Assembly (NCBI GenBank): GCA_020444515.1
Contig: JAHLKX010000007.1
Coordinates: 62,001 to 126,000, forward strand
Direction of reading: 5' to 3'
Length of the DNA stretch: 64,000 nucleotides
Origin: Bacteroidota bacterium
Lineage (GTDB): Bacteria > Bacteroidota > Bacteroidia > Bacteroidales > JAADJA01
The translations under genes were made by a program, and so were the position numbers. This document shows, piece after piece, positions 48,720 through 57,125 of the stretch. How positions within the stretch are numbered: position 1 is the stretch's first letter; each line of letters starts with the position of its first letter. A model generated the notes under the pieces. The model did not search any database and was not told where the DNA came from. It saw nothing but the letters and a program-made list of their open reading frames with translations.

Positions 48720-51578
48720 TTAATTTTTTGCTTCCGGAACAATGGTTAGTTTCTTCTCCGCTGTTCCGCGTTTTACGATGATTTCCGTATCAACATCAGC
48801 TTTGAGTTCGCCGAGGATATTCATAAAATCATAAATGTTGTTGACTTCTTTCCCGTTAAGGCCGATGATCACATCATCAGCCATTAATCCTGCTTTTTCT
48901 GCCGGTCCGCCCGGACGAACGCCCTGGATCTGAACCCCCGGTTCATCACTTCCGGCATAGGCAGGAATGGTTCCAAGTGATACTGATGAAGCTCCACGAC
49001 TTCCCTTTCTGGATTTTACCTGCACTTCTGCGTAGGTTAATGCCTGCTCTGGTTTCATTACTTCGCGAATAACCAGTGAAGCCAGTTTAACAACCCGCTG
49101 CATATCCTCAAAATTGATGAATTCTACATCATCTTTGTAGGTGTGATAATCACTATGCACACCGCTGAAAAAACTGATCACTGGTATGCGCTGCAAATAG
49201 AAGGATGTAGCATCCGTGGGCAGGTAAGGATCACTGGATAGGGTCAGGTCAAATCCAGCTACAATGTTTTTCTTTTCAATGATGCTTTTCCATTCTTCGG
49301 CGGATCCAAGACCCTGGATATCGAGTTTGTTATTTTTCACCCTGCCTACCATATCAAAGTTAATATAAGCCTTTACTTTGTCAGCTGGAACCGGCAAGTT
49401 GGAAGCAAAACTGTTGGACCCAAGAAGTCCGAGTTCTTCACCCGACCAAAGGCAGAATACCAAATTATGGGTGATTTTATCCGGGTCAGATTTTTTCAAT
49501 CCTGAAAAATATTCTGCTAGCTCAATCACGGTTACCGTGCCCGAACCATTATCATCGGCTCCATTGTGGACATCGTGTTTGTGCTCACCGGTTGAACGAG
49601 AGTTAGTTTCACCCATTCCAAGGTGATCGTAATGGCCTCCGATGAATATATAATCTGCATCAGGATCGTTAGCAGGAATCATTCCGATGATATTATTATC
49701 CTGCTTGATAATTCTTTCCACTTTTGTGGTTGCTTTGATTGTGCTGCCGGTGGCAAATAAATGATCGTTCCCTTTGGGATCGCCGTCACTTAGCTTTTCC
49801 TTGAGGTCAGCAAGCTTCTCGTTTTTTAAGGTCAGAACATCATTGGCCACTTTTTCCGAAATGGCCAGTGAAATGATCCCGGATGTACCGACGACCTCGC
49901 GGCTATTGCGTTTTGAAATCCGGTCGTTGATCATCAAAATTCCCTTTGCCCCATTTTGGCGTGCCAACATTTGTTTATATCCACTGGCTATGCTGCGTTC
50001 GAAGAGTTTGGTTTTTTCTTCATCGAGGTTCTCAGGGATACCATCCATTACCATAACAATTTTATCCTTTACATCCAGATTGATATAAGAATCATATTGA
50101 TAATCTCCACCATCTGTTATTTTCAAGCCGTAACCTGCGAAAACAACCTCGGCTTCAACAGTTCCGCTTTCGGTTGAGGCTATCGGGACAAAATCTTTAT
50201 TCAGTTCATAGGATTTATCCCCCAACTCCAATGCATTGACATTTTCAGGAATATGGACTTCAGCTACAAAATCAAAAGCCCAGTTGTAATTTTCATGATC
50301 GGCCAGCGGGATCAGATCCTGATCTTCAAAAATACGTGAAATATAATCAGCTGCCATTTGGATCCCTTCAGAGCCGGTCATTCTTCCCTTAAGTTCATCG
50401 GAGGCAATGTAAGTGAGTTTTTCTGTCATTTCCGGGATACTGATCTCGGGAGTAAAATGAATATTCAACATGCTGGTCCCGACCTGGCGATAAGGTGCTT
50501 TGGCCAGCATTTCACGTGCAAAATCATCGTTCCAGTTGGCGATAAAAAGCTGGGCTTTGCCATTGGCAGTCCTGCTTGAGGTCCATAACAGTTTACTGCC
50601 GTCGGGTGAGAAAACCGGCAATCCGTCAAAACCATCTGTAAATGTTACACGCACCGGTGCTTTCAAACCATCAACATCGGTCATGTAAATTTCAAAGTTG
50701 GAATACCCTTCTTTGTTAGCTGCCCAAACAATGTAATCCTGAGATGGGTGGTAGAATGGAGCCCAGCTCAAACAACCAAAATCAGTCAGTCGTTTTTCAT
50801 CAGTACCATCAATTTTCATGGTGTACACATCAGCAGTATGCCCATCCTCACTGAATCGACGCCAGATGATGCGCTCTCCATCAGGGGAGAAAAACGGACC
50901 ACCATCGTATCCAGGTGTGTTTGTCAACCTTTTTTTATTGGTCCCATCGGCATCCATGATGTAAAGCTCGCAGAAATAGGATGGGTCCACCTCCATTTTT
51001 TGTTGTTCCTCTTTGCTGAGTTTCCTGTTGTAAGCATCTTTGTTGGTGCTATAAACAATCAGTTTTCCGTCGGGTGAATAAGAGCCCTCTGCATCGTATC
51101 CTTCAGCATTAGTAAGTTGTTTAATATCGGAGCCATCCCGATTGGATGAAAAAATATCCATAGTGGTTTCATAATCCCAGGCATAGCGGCGCTGTTTTCC
51201 TGAGGCCCTGATATCAAGTTCTTCTTTTTGTTTTTTGCGCGCATCCGGATCAAGGTGACTCGATGCATACATTACCCGGTCGCCATTCCATTGAAAATAA
51301 GAACAGGTGGTTTTGCCATATCCCGGCGATACCCGGTTGATATCGCCGGTTTCAAAATCGAGGATATAAATTTGATAAAAAGGATTGTCTTCCTCGCGCT
51401 CACTCTGGAAAATCAGGTAGCGACCATCATCAGAAAAGTAGCCTTCCCCTGATCGGTTTCCTTCATAAATAAGCTGACGTGTATTTTGCAGAAACTTATC
51501 TTCAACGTTATCTGTGTCCTGTGCTTTAAGGAATATTCCTGACAGCACAATAAAAATTAAAATTGCAGTCTTCTTCAT
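48720..51578 (-). CDS. Exported M28 family metallopeptidase with TolB-like propeller and PDZ domain
   Basis: 952 residues from the ATG at 51578 (the frame opens at 51620). Signal peptide MKKTAILIFIVLSGIFLKAQ. Order: WD40/TolB-like propeller (about 45-365; repeated (Y/F)SPDG(K/E) lines), a PA-like domain (about 440-570), M28 zinc peptidase (GGHYDHLG, NGADDNGSGTVTVIEL, WSGEELGLLGS, INFDMVGR), and a C-terminal PDZ domain (VQIQGVRPGGPAEKAGL...IGLNGKEVNNIYDFM). The metal residues of the M28 co-catalytic site are in place. Likely an extracellular or periplasmic aminopeptidase for peptide scavenging. Confidence 0.9.
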   Translation of the reverse strand: MKKTAILIFIVLSGIFLKAQDTDNVEDKFLQNTRQLIYEGNRSGEGYFSDDGRYLIFQSEREEDNPFYQIYILDFETGDINRVSPGYGKTTCSYFQWNGDRVMYASSHLDPDARKKQKEELDIRASGKQRRYAWDYETTMDIFSSNRDGSDIKQLTNAEGYDAEGSYSPDGKLIVYSTNKDAYNRKLSKEEQQKMEVDPSYFCELYIMDADGTNKKRLTNTPGYDGGPFFSPDGERIIWRRFSEDGHTADVYTMKIDGTDEKRLTDFGCLSWAPFYHPSQDYIVWAANKEGYSNFEIYMTDVDGLKAPVRVTFTDGFDGLPVFSPDGSKLLWTSSRTANGKAQLFIANWNDDFAREMLAKAPYRQVGTSMLNIHFTPEISIPEMTEKLTYIASDELKGRMTGSEGIQMAADYISRIFEDQDLIPLADHENYNWAFDFVAEVHIPENVNALELGDKSYELNKDFVPIASTESGTVEAEVVFAGYGLKITDGGDYQYDSYINLDVKDKIVMVMDGIPENLDEEKTKLFERSIASGYKQMLARQNGAKGILMINDRISKRNSREVVGTSGIISLAISEKVANDVLTLKNEKLADLKEKLSDGDPKGNDHLFATGSTIKATTKVERIIKQDNNIIGMIPANDPDADYIFIGGHYDHLGMGETNSRSTGEHKHDVHNGADDNGSGTVTVIELAEYFSGLKKSDPDKITHNLVFCLWSGEELGLLGSNSFASNLPVPADKVKAYINFDMVGRVKNNKLDIQGLGSAEEWKSIIEKKNIVAGFDLTLSSDPYLPTDATSFYLQRIPVISFFSGVHSDYHTYKDDVEFINFEDMQRVVKLASLVIREVMKPEQALTYAEVQVKSRKGSRGASSVSLGTIPAYAGSDEPGVQIQGVRPGGPAEKAGLMADDVIIGLNGKEVNNIYDFMNILGELKADVDTEIIVKRGTAEKKLTIVPEAKN

Positions 51579-51823
51579 GCCGTTGTATTTAGTTGAATTC
51601 ATAACATTACAAGTAACCAAAAGTTTAAATATTGTTTATAAATGCGGGTGCAAAACTAGTATATTTCAACCAATTAATAGTGGTTAACCCGTTCCGCATT
51701 TGTCCCGAGAGGGTTGCTCAGAGGTTTTTACCATTGAGATTAATTTAGAAGACCGTATAAATTTTGTGTGGCATCTCCTCAATATCAATAGACTAGCGTT
51801 CTAAATGAATGCATGATAAGTTG

Positions 51824-51837
51824 TGTGATAAATCACA
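51824..51837 (+). promoter_or_regulatory. Crp/Fnr-type palindrome upstream of cydA
   Basis: TGTGATAAATCACA is a perfect 14-bp palindrome with the 5-4-5 geometry of Fnr boxes (TGTGA N4 TCACA). Its centre is about 41 bases before the end of the -7 element, near the position of class II activator sites. Confidence 0.6.
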
Positions 51838-51851
51838 GCCGTAAATTTTAT

Positions 51852-51871
51852 ATCTATTTAAACTAATTTTG
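51852..51871 (+). promoter_or_regulatory. cydA -7 element and AT-rich motif shared with the hydrogenase promoter region
   Basis: TAATTTTG (51864-51871) matches TAnnTTTG. The overlapping ATCTATTTAAACTAA (51852-51866) matches ATCTATTTAAATTAA (43940-43954) upstream of hypC at 14 of 15 positions. Confidence 0.45.
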
Positions 51872-51910
51872 ATGGAGCAAAACGAGATTGTTCAATGAAA
51901 ATTTACATTC

Positions 51911-53293
51911 ATGGATGTTGAGATATTATCACGCGTTCAGTTTGCCTTTACCATCGCCTTTCATTACATATATCCGCCATTGAGCATCGGACTGGGGCTT
52001 ATTTTGGTCATCATGGAAGGCCTTTACCTGCGAACAGGTAAAAAAGTTTATGAGCATATGACCCGGTTCTGGATCAAGATATTTGCCTTGATTTTTGGAA
52101 TTGGCGTAGCAACAGGTATTGTCATGGAGTTTGAGTTTGGCACCAATTGGGCCACGTATTCCAGGTATGTGGGGGATGTGTTCGGCAGTGCTCTGGCTGC
52201 AGAAGGAATCTTTGCTTTTGCACTTGAAAGCGGATTCCTGGGTGTTTTACTTTTTGGATGGAACCGGGTAAAACCCACAGTTCACTTCATTGCTACCCTT
52301 GGCGTGTGGCTGGGTAGTATGTTTTCAGCCATCTGGATTGTGGTGGCCAATAGCTGGCAACAAACTCCGGCTGGCTATCACATTGTTGGTGAAGGGATGA
52401 ATGCACGGGCAGAGATCACTGATTTTTGGGCTATGGTTTTCAATCCAAGCAGTGTTGACAGGCTTCTGCATGTATGGATTGGAGCATTCTTAGCTGGCGC
52501 TTTTTTAGTCATGAGCGTGCATGCATACTATATACTCAAAAACAGGCATGTGGAACTTTCGGAAAAAGCATTTAAAATTGCCCTGGCCGTTGCAGCCGTG
52601 TTTTCGGTTTTGCAACTGGCGACCGGACATCAATCAGCCGATGGCGTTGCTGAAAACCAACCACCCAAATTGGCAGCTTTTGAAGGTCACTATGAGAGTG
52701 ACGGGCCGGCCGATCTTTACCTTTTTGGTTGGGTAGATGAAGAAAATCAAAAAGTATATGGTCCGAAAATTCCGGGTGGATTAAGTTATCTTGTTCACTG
52801 GAATTTTGAGGATCCGATTCCCGGGCTAAATGACTTTCCGGAAGATGAACAACCCGCAACAGTAAATGCCGTGTTTCAATTCTATCATTTGATGATAGCC
52901 ATGGGATTGTTTTTCATCGGTTTAACATTATTTGGTGTTTTCAAGTGGTGGCGCGGAAAACTCTTTGCTCATCGATGGTTATTGTGGATATTTGTGATTG
53001 CTGTAATACTTCCTCAAATGGCTAATCAATTTGGCTGGTTTGCTGCTGAAATGGGACGGCAACCCTGGGTGGTTTATGGATTATTAAGAACTTCAGATGC
53101 ACTCTCAGTAGTTGTAACCGCCAACCAGGTTGTATTTTCACTGATCATGTTCTCAGTGATCTATCTTTTATTGTTCTTGTTGTTCCTTTACTTGCTCGAT
53201 AAAAAGATCAAAGCAGGTCCTTATGATGAAAAATCGGATGATCGAAGGCCTATTCAGGAAGGTATGGTAGATATGGTTAAATCAAAAGAATAG
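51911..53293 (+). CDS. cydA: Cytochrome bd quinol oxidase subunit I
   Basis: 460 residues, about nine TM helices. Haem-ligand His18 in [13 protein letters not shown] (E. coli His19), a conserved periplasmic helix, and [17 protein letters not shown] are family landmarks. The Q-loop between helices 6 and 7 is short ([20 protein letters not shown]), as in the short-Q-loop class. It forms the high-affinity oxygen reductase with CydB, four bases downstream, and takes electrons from quinol. Confidence 0.95.
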   Translation: MDVEILSRVQFAFTIAFHYIYPPLSIGLGLILVIMEGLYLRTGKKVYEHMTRFWIKIFALIFGIGVATGIVMEFEFGTNWATYSRYVGDVFGSALAAEGIFAFALESGFLGVLLFGWNRVKPTVHFIATLGVWLGSMFSAIWIVVANSWQQTPAGYHIVGEGMNARAEITDFWAMVFNPSSVDRLLHVWIGAFLAGAFLVMSVHAYYILKNRHVELSEKAFKIALAVAAVFSVLQLATGHQSADGVAENQPPKLAAFEGHYESDGPADLYLFGWVDEENQKVYGPKIPGGLSYLVHWNFEDPIPGLNDFPEDEQPATVNAVFQFYHLMIAMGLFFIGLTLFGVFKWWRGKLFAHRWLLWIFVIAVILPQMANQFGWFAAEMGRQPWVVYGLLRTSDALSVVVTANQVVFSLIMFSVIYLLLFLLFLYLLDKKIKAGPYDEKSDDRRPIQEGMVDMVKSKE

Positions 53294-53297
53294 AAAA

Positions 53298-54350
53298 ATG
53301 AAAGAAGCAATCTATACATTCTCATTTTTAGGCTTGGATTACCCCACACTCTGGTTTTTGGTTGTTGGAGGTTTGTTTTCCGGATATGCCATTCTCGATG
53401 GTTTTGACCTGGGAGCCGGCGCCTGGCATTTATTTTTTAAAAAGGATAAAAACAGGCGCATTGCATTGAATGCCGTCGGGCCCGTATGGGATGGCAATGA
53501 AGTTTGGCTGGTAATTGGTGGAGGAGCTCTATTTGCAGGGTTTCCGATATTGTATGCCTCCATGTTTTCTGCCATGTACATACCATTTATGTTATTCCTG
53601 GCTTTTCTTATATTCAGGGCCGTTTCCATTGAGTTCAGAAGCAAGGAAAATATGAAATGGTGGCGGAATCTCTGGGACATTTCCTACAGCGTTTCCAGTG
53701 CCATGCTGGCCATTTTGTTAGGTGTCGTAATGGGAAATGTATTGCAGGGAATTGACATTGGCCCCAATTATGAATTTACAGGCCACTGGCTCAACTTTAT
53801 CAATCCTTATTCGGTGATGGTGGGCATTACTACATTGGCCCTTTTCATGATGCATGGGGCTATTTACCTGGTGATGAAGACCGAAGGTAAGCTTTATGAA
53901 AAACTCAAAGGGTTGTTACGAAATTCAATTATTTTTTTTGTGGTCAGTTATGTGATCGTGACCATGTATACCCTCATTTTCATTCCCCATTTATCCGATC
54001 GTTTCAGAAACAGCCCTGAACTTTTTATTGTGCCTATACTGGCCTTTTTAAGCATAGCCAACGTACCGCGCCTGGCTACCAAAGGAAAATATCTCCAGGC
54101 ATTTATTTTTTCAGCGCTGACCGTTAGTTTGCTACTGGTTTTGGTAGCCATTGAATTATATCCGGTATTGGTAATATCGACCATTGACCCGCAGTACAAT
54201 ATTACCATTTACAATGCGGCATCTTCTCAGAAAGCGTTGGGTATCATGCTGACCATTTCAGCCATAGGAGGCCCACTGGTGCTTCTGTATACCTGGTTTG
54301 TTTACCGGACCTTCTGGGGAAAGGTGAAAATGGACGAGACGAGTTATTAA
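53298..54350 (+). CDS. cydB: Cytochrome bd quinol oxidase subunit II
   Basis: 350 residues, eight TM helices; LDYPTLWFLVVGGLFSGYAI, LDGFDLGAGAWHLFF, GPVWDGNEVWLVIGGGALFA and the RAVSIEFRSK loop identify CydB. Four bases separate it from cydA. No cydX-like short frame or cydDC ABC genes were seen nearby. Confidence 0.95.
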   Translation: MKEAIYTFSFLGLDYPTLWFLVVGGLFSGYAILDGFDLGAGAWHLFFKKDKNRRIALNAVGPVWDGNEVWLVIGGGALFAGFPILYASMFSAMYIPFMLFLAFLIFRAVSIEFRSKENMKWWRNLWDISYSVSSAMLAILLGVVMGNVLQGIDIGPNYEFTGHWLNFINPYSVMVGITTLALFMMHGAIYLVMKTEGKLYEKLKGLLRNSIIFFVVSYVIVTMYTLIFIPHLSDRFRNSPELFIVPILAFLSIANVPRLATKGKYLQAFIFSALTVSLLLVLVAIELYPVLVISTIDPQYNITIYNAASSQKALGIMLTISAIGGPLVLLYTWFVYRTFWGKVKMDETSY

Positions 54351-54357
54351 TTATCAT

Positions 54358-54388
54358 GAAAAAACCGGACTGTTTTTTAGCCCGGTTT
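54358..54388 (-). terminator. Terminator between cydB and the fibre-like gene
   Basis: A near-perfect hairpin AAACCGGaCT / AGcCCGGTTT (54362-54371/54379-54388) with one mismatch; on the minus strand it is followed by six T, so it mainly ends the 54411-56636 gene, and could also slow cydB transcription. Confidence 0.7.
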
Positions 54389-54410
54389 CCATAAAATGTA
54401 TGATTTGTCT

Positions 54411-56636
54411 TTAGTCTTCTTCCGGTTTAGGTGCAGCTCCGTTAGTGTCATTGCTGTCAATTCTGCGTTCTGGTTTAGGCTCCATATTTAATTCCTCTGG
54501 TTGTTTGTTCGGGTCGGGGAATGTGGACGGATGTTTTCCTACCATTAGTTTCCCATTCTCATAATACAATCCCTGTCCATCAGTTTCCATATCATTGTCA
54601 TTATGGAGGCCCTGCGCAAGTTTAGCAGTGTAATCTGATGCAATAACCTCCTGCGGTAATTGTGGGTTTTCATAACCTTTGCGTTTACCAATGGCGATAT
54701 AGGAAACTGTAACATTGCTTTTTCCATTGTTGTTTTCCACAACTGAAAAACCGCTTTTATCAACCTGTGAAAGATAAACACCATTGGAGTTGCCCATGGG
54801 GGTAACCGTAACAATGATCGGTTCGTTCTCCGATACAGCCTGTGCGAAATTTTGATCAAAATTTATATTTGCTTTTCCGTTAGAGATTGTGGCATATCCG
54901 CTGGTTTGTATCGTGGCATCAGTGGCAACACTTGTGTACAGGACAGTGTTCTGGTTCGTGCCGTTTTCCTGAAGATGAATATCCAATCCGCTGTGGAATG
55001 AATTCCCTTTAGCGTAGGTAGCATAATTTTCACCTTCTATAAATGCACCATAAACTTTTCCGTGAATATCGGCACCAAACAAATCTCCGTAAGCACCTAT
55101 CCCGTTATTGATTTGTGGCTGACTATCTTTTCCAGAGCCTGTTGTGTAAGAGGTGAAATAGCCTCCATAACTGATATTTCCAGAGTTTTTATAAGCCATT
55201 GCGCCCCAAATGTTACCACCATAATTTGCTCCAAAGCAACCGCCGCTTCTTCCGTAGTCAAGATAAGAATAGCCTGCTACCCCAAAGGTGTAGGCATTCC
55301 CCCAATAATTGTATCCCTGAACTCCACCAATGGTGCTCCCTTGAGTATAAGAAGTACCAATAGCAGCAGTACCATGAACGCCATAACCATAGATGGCCCA
55401 GTTATTTACATCTGTGGTATTTAAAGCTGCATAAATCGAGTAATCCGAACCTCCTATATATCCGTAATTATTGTTTATATTACGTCCATAGATTCCATAG
55501 GAAGAACTACCTATAAAGCCATAATTTCCATTGCTGTATTCGCCATAAACACCGTAGGATGCACTTCCGAAATAACCGTAATTATTGGCAACCGTATTGA
55601 TGCCATATGTCCCGATGCCCCCAGCATTGGAGTTTTTTCCATACACACCATATCCTGTTCCATCATTCCAACCATATAAACCATAAGAGCTGGTTCCTGC
55701 TGAGGAATTATTCATCCCGGCTGATATGCCCCAGGAATTACCCTCGTAATTATTCTCTACATAGGCCATTGCAAAAGGAGTATTGCCATATGCTTTAAAA
55801 GCATTAAAATTATCGGAATAATCAATTCGCAAATCTCCATCAATATCTAATAAGGAGGCGGGATTTATGTTTCCGATACCAATGTGCCCATCAGGATCGA
55901 TATACATAGCACTGTTCATAATACCTGATGAAGGTCTGGTCTGAAATAACATTCCGGCTGTTGTAGTTCCAACGGTTACATTTTTCATCACACTGGCAAT
56001 TCGGCCTGAGAGCGAATATCCCCCATTTGAGACCTCATTCCGGAAAATCAAACCAGCCCCGATTCCGTTTGCAACTGTTCCGGTTGATCCCCTTATAATT
56101 TCAAGAAGGTCTTCGGTAGTATTGGTAGAGGGAAAATTTTTCAGGATTTCAAGTTTAGAGTTGGGTGAATAACTACCAATTCCTACATTTCCACTCGCAT
56201 TCATAACCAGATTATCTCCGTTTAAGTCCCAATGCGGGTCGTCACCTGCAAACAATGCATATGGAACACTTAGCAATTGAGCAGTGCCCATGGTTTGATA
56301 GGCAGTACCCCCGGCAGGATCCATTTCAATTTTTAGATAGAAATTGTAAAGATCCCAGTTAATCGTGCTAATGTCGCCTGTTGTGATCACTCCGCCACCA
56401 ATTTCCAGATTGGCCAGCCCCAAATCATTGGTAACTGTTGGATGAACTTCCTGAAAGACAAGGGTGCCAGTGGGACTGCTGCGCAGGATGCTTATGCGAA
56501 ATGTTACCGACTGATTGGTCAGAAGATCCCCAGCTGCATCTCTTGCTACTGCCTGATATTTAAATTTTGCAGGTGGCTGGGCATGAAGGATGCTGATCAT
56601 CATCAAGGCCATGAACATAATAATGTTTTTTTTCAT
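54411..56636 (-). CDS. Large secreted fibre-like protein with Tyr/Gly repeats
   Basis: 741 residues. Signal peptide MKKNIIMFMALMMISILHAQ. An N-terminal PxxFxYQAVARD domain with VPYALFA (typical of Bacteroidota surface fibre proteins) is followed by VGIGSYSPNSKLEI and IGIGNINPASLLDIDGD repeats, a run of short Gly/Tyr repeats such as GYGVYGKNSNAGGIGTYG and NYGYFGSASYGVYGEY (about 320-490), a collar-like domain, and an acidic/Pro-rich tail ending PKPEED. No T9SS tail. Resembles long beta-helical appendage or phage-tail-like surface proteins. Promoter TAAATTTG at 56733-56740. Confidence 0.8.
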   Translation of the reverse strand: MKKNIIMFMALMMISILHAQPPAKFKYQAVARDAAGDLLTNQSVTFRISILRSSPTGTLVFQEVHPTVTNDLGLANLEIGGGVITTGDISTINWDLYNFYLKIEMDPAGGTAYQTMGTAQLLSVPYALFAGDDPHWDLNGDNLVMNASGNVGIGSYSPNSKLEILKNFPSTNTTEDLLEIIRGSTGTVANGIGAGLIFRNEVSNGGYSLSGRIASVMKNVTVGTTTAGMLFQTRPSSGIMNSAMYIDPDGHIGIGNINPASLLDIDGDLRIDYSDNFNAFKAYGNTPFAMAYVENNYEGNSWGISAGMNNSSAGTSSYGLYGWNDGTGYGVYGKNSNAGGIGTYGINTVANNYGYFGSASYGVYGEYSNGNYGFIGSSSYGIYGRNINNNYGYIGGSDYSIYAALNTTDVNNWAIYGYGVHGTAAIGTSYTQGSTIGGVQGYNYWGNAYTFGVAGYSYLDYGRSGGCFGANYGGNIWGAMAYKNSGNISYGGYFTSYTTGSGKDSQPQINNGIGAYGDLFGADIHGKVYGAFIEGENYATYAKGNSFHSGLDIHLQENGTNQNTVLYTSVATDATIQTSGYATISNGKANINFDQNFAQAVSENEPIIVTVTPMGNSNGVYLSQVDKSGFSVVENNNGKSNVTVSYIAIGKRKGYENPQLPQEVIASDYTAKLAQGLHNDNDMETDGQGLYYENGKLMVGKHPSTFPDPNKQPEELNMEPKPERRIDSNDTNGAAPKPEED

Positions 56637-56938
56637 ATGACTTTTAATTTATGATTAATAAACTTGTTGTCTGGAATATCAAATGGAAAATCAGAACTTG
56701 CACGGTAGTGGATTTTAATACTTGCTAAAATACAAATTTATGTTATATATTAAAAAACTTTATATATAAGATTTTAGGTTCTGTTCAATGAAATTGAATC
56801 CGGTTTGCAAAACTGGCTTGTAGGGTCCGTCAGATCAAAACCTATCGTAATAAAAGATCTTTATTGATATACCTGATACATTATGTGTCATCAACGAACC
56901 GGTTCATTGCGACCCTGTTCTTTTTACCTGGATATAAA
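56637..56938. other. 302-base stretch upstream of the fibre-like gene
   Basis: Contains the TAAATTTG -7 element (56733-56740, minus), an AT-rich weak inverted repeat (TTATATAT ... TATATAA near 56741-56768), and no recognised gene. Confidence 0.4.
56733..56740 (-). promoter_or_regulatory. -7 element for the fibre-like gene
   Basis: TAAATTTG on the minus strand matches TAnnTTTG; the leader to the ATG at 56636 would be about 90 bases. Confidence 0.45.
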
Positions 56939-57094
56939 TCAGATGATACCCCTCGACAAAAATCCCGTTCCCAAGCCTACCAACAAACCGGCTACGACTA
57001 CATTGAATATTATACCAAGTCCCAATCCGATAAAGATACAGCCGACGAAAAGGATACCTGAAGCTGAGAAATCTTTTTTCATTTTATTTTCCAT
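56939..57094 (-). CDS. Small two-TM membrane protein
   Basis: 51 residues from the ATG at 57094 (MENKMKKDFSASGILFVGCI): two hydrophobic segments separated by a short Gly-rich turn, ending GFLSRGII. The longer frame from 57148 overlaps the preceding acyltransferase gene. Tiny proteins of this pattern occur in many Bacteroidota; function unknown. It follows the acyltransferase-ankyrin gene by 31 bases and is likely in the same transcript. Confidence 0.65.
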   Translation of the reverse strand: MENKMKKDFSASGILFVGCIFIGLGLGIIFNVVVAGLLVGLGTGFLSRGII

Positions 57095-57125
57095 AATATT
57101 TATATTTTGGTTTCTACTGTTTGTT

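Larger units (their letters stand above)
51579..51910. other. 332-base divergent region between the M28 peptidase and cydA
   Basis: Holds TAGTTTTG (51651-51658, minus strand) toward the peptidase gene and, toward cydA, the TGTGATAAATCACA palindrome (51824-51837) and TAATTTTG (51864-51871). No further gene recognised. Confidence 0.5.
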
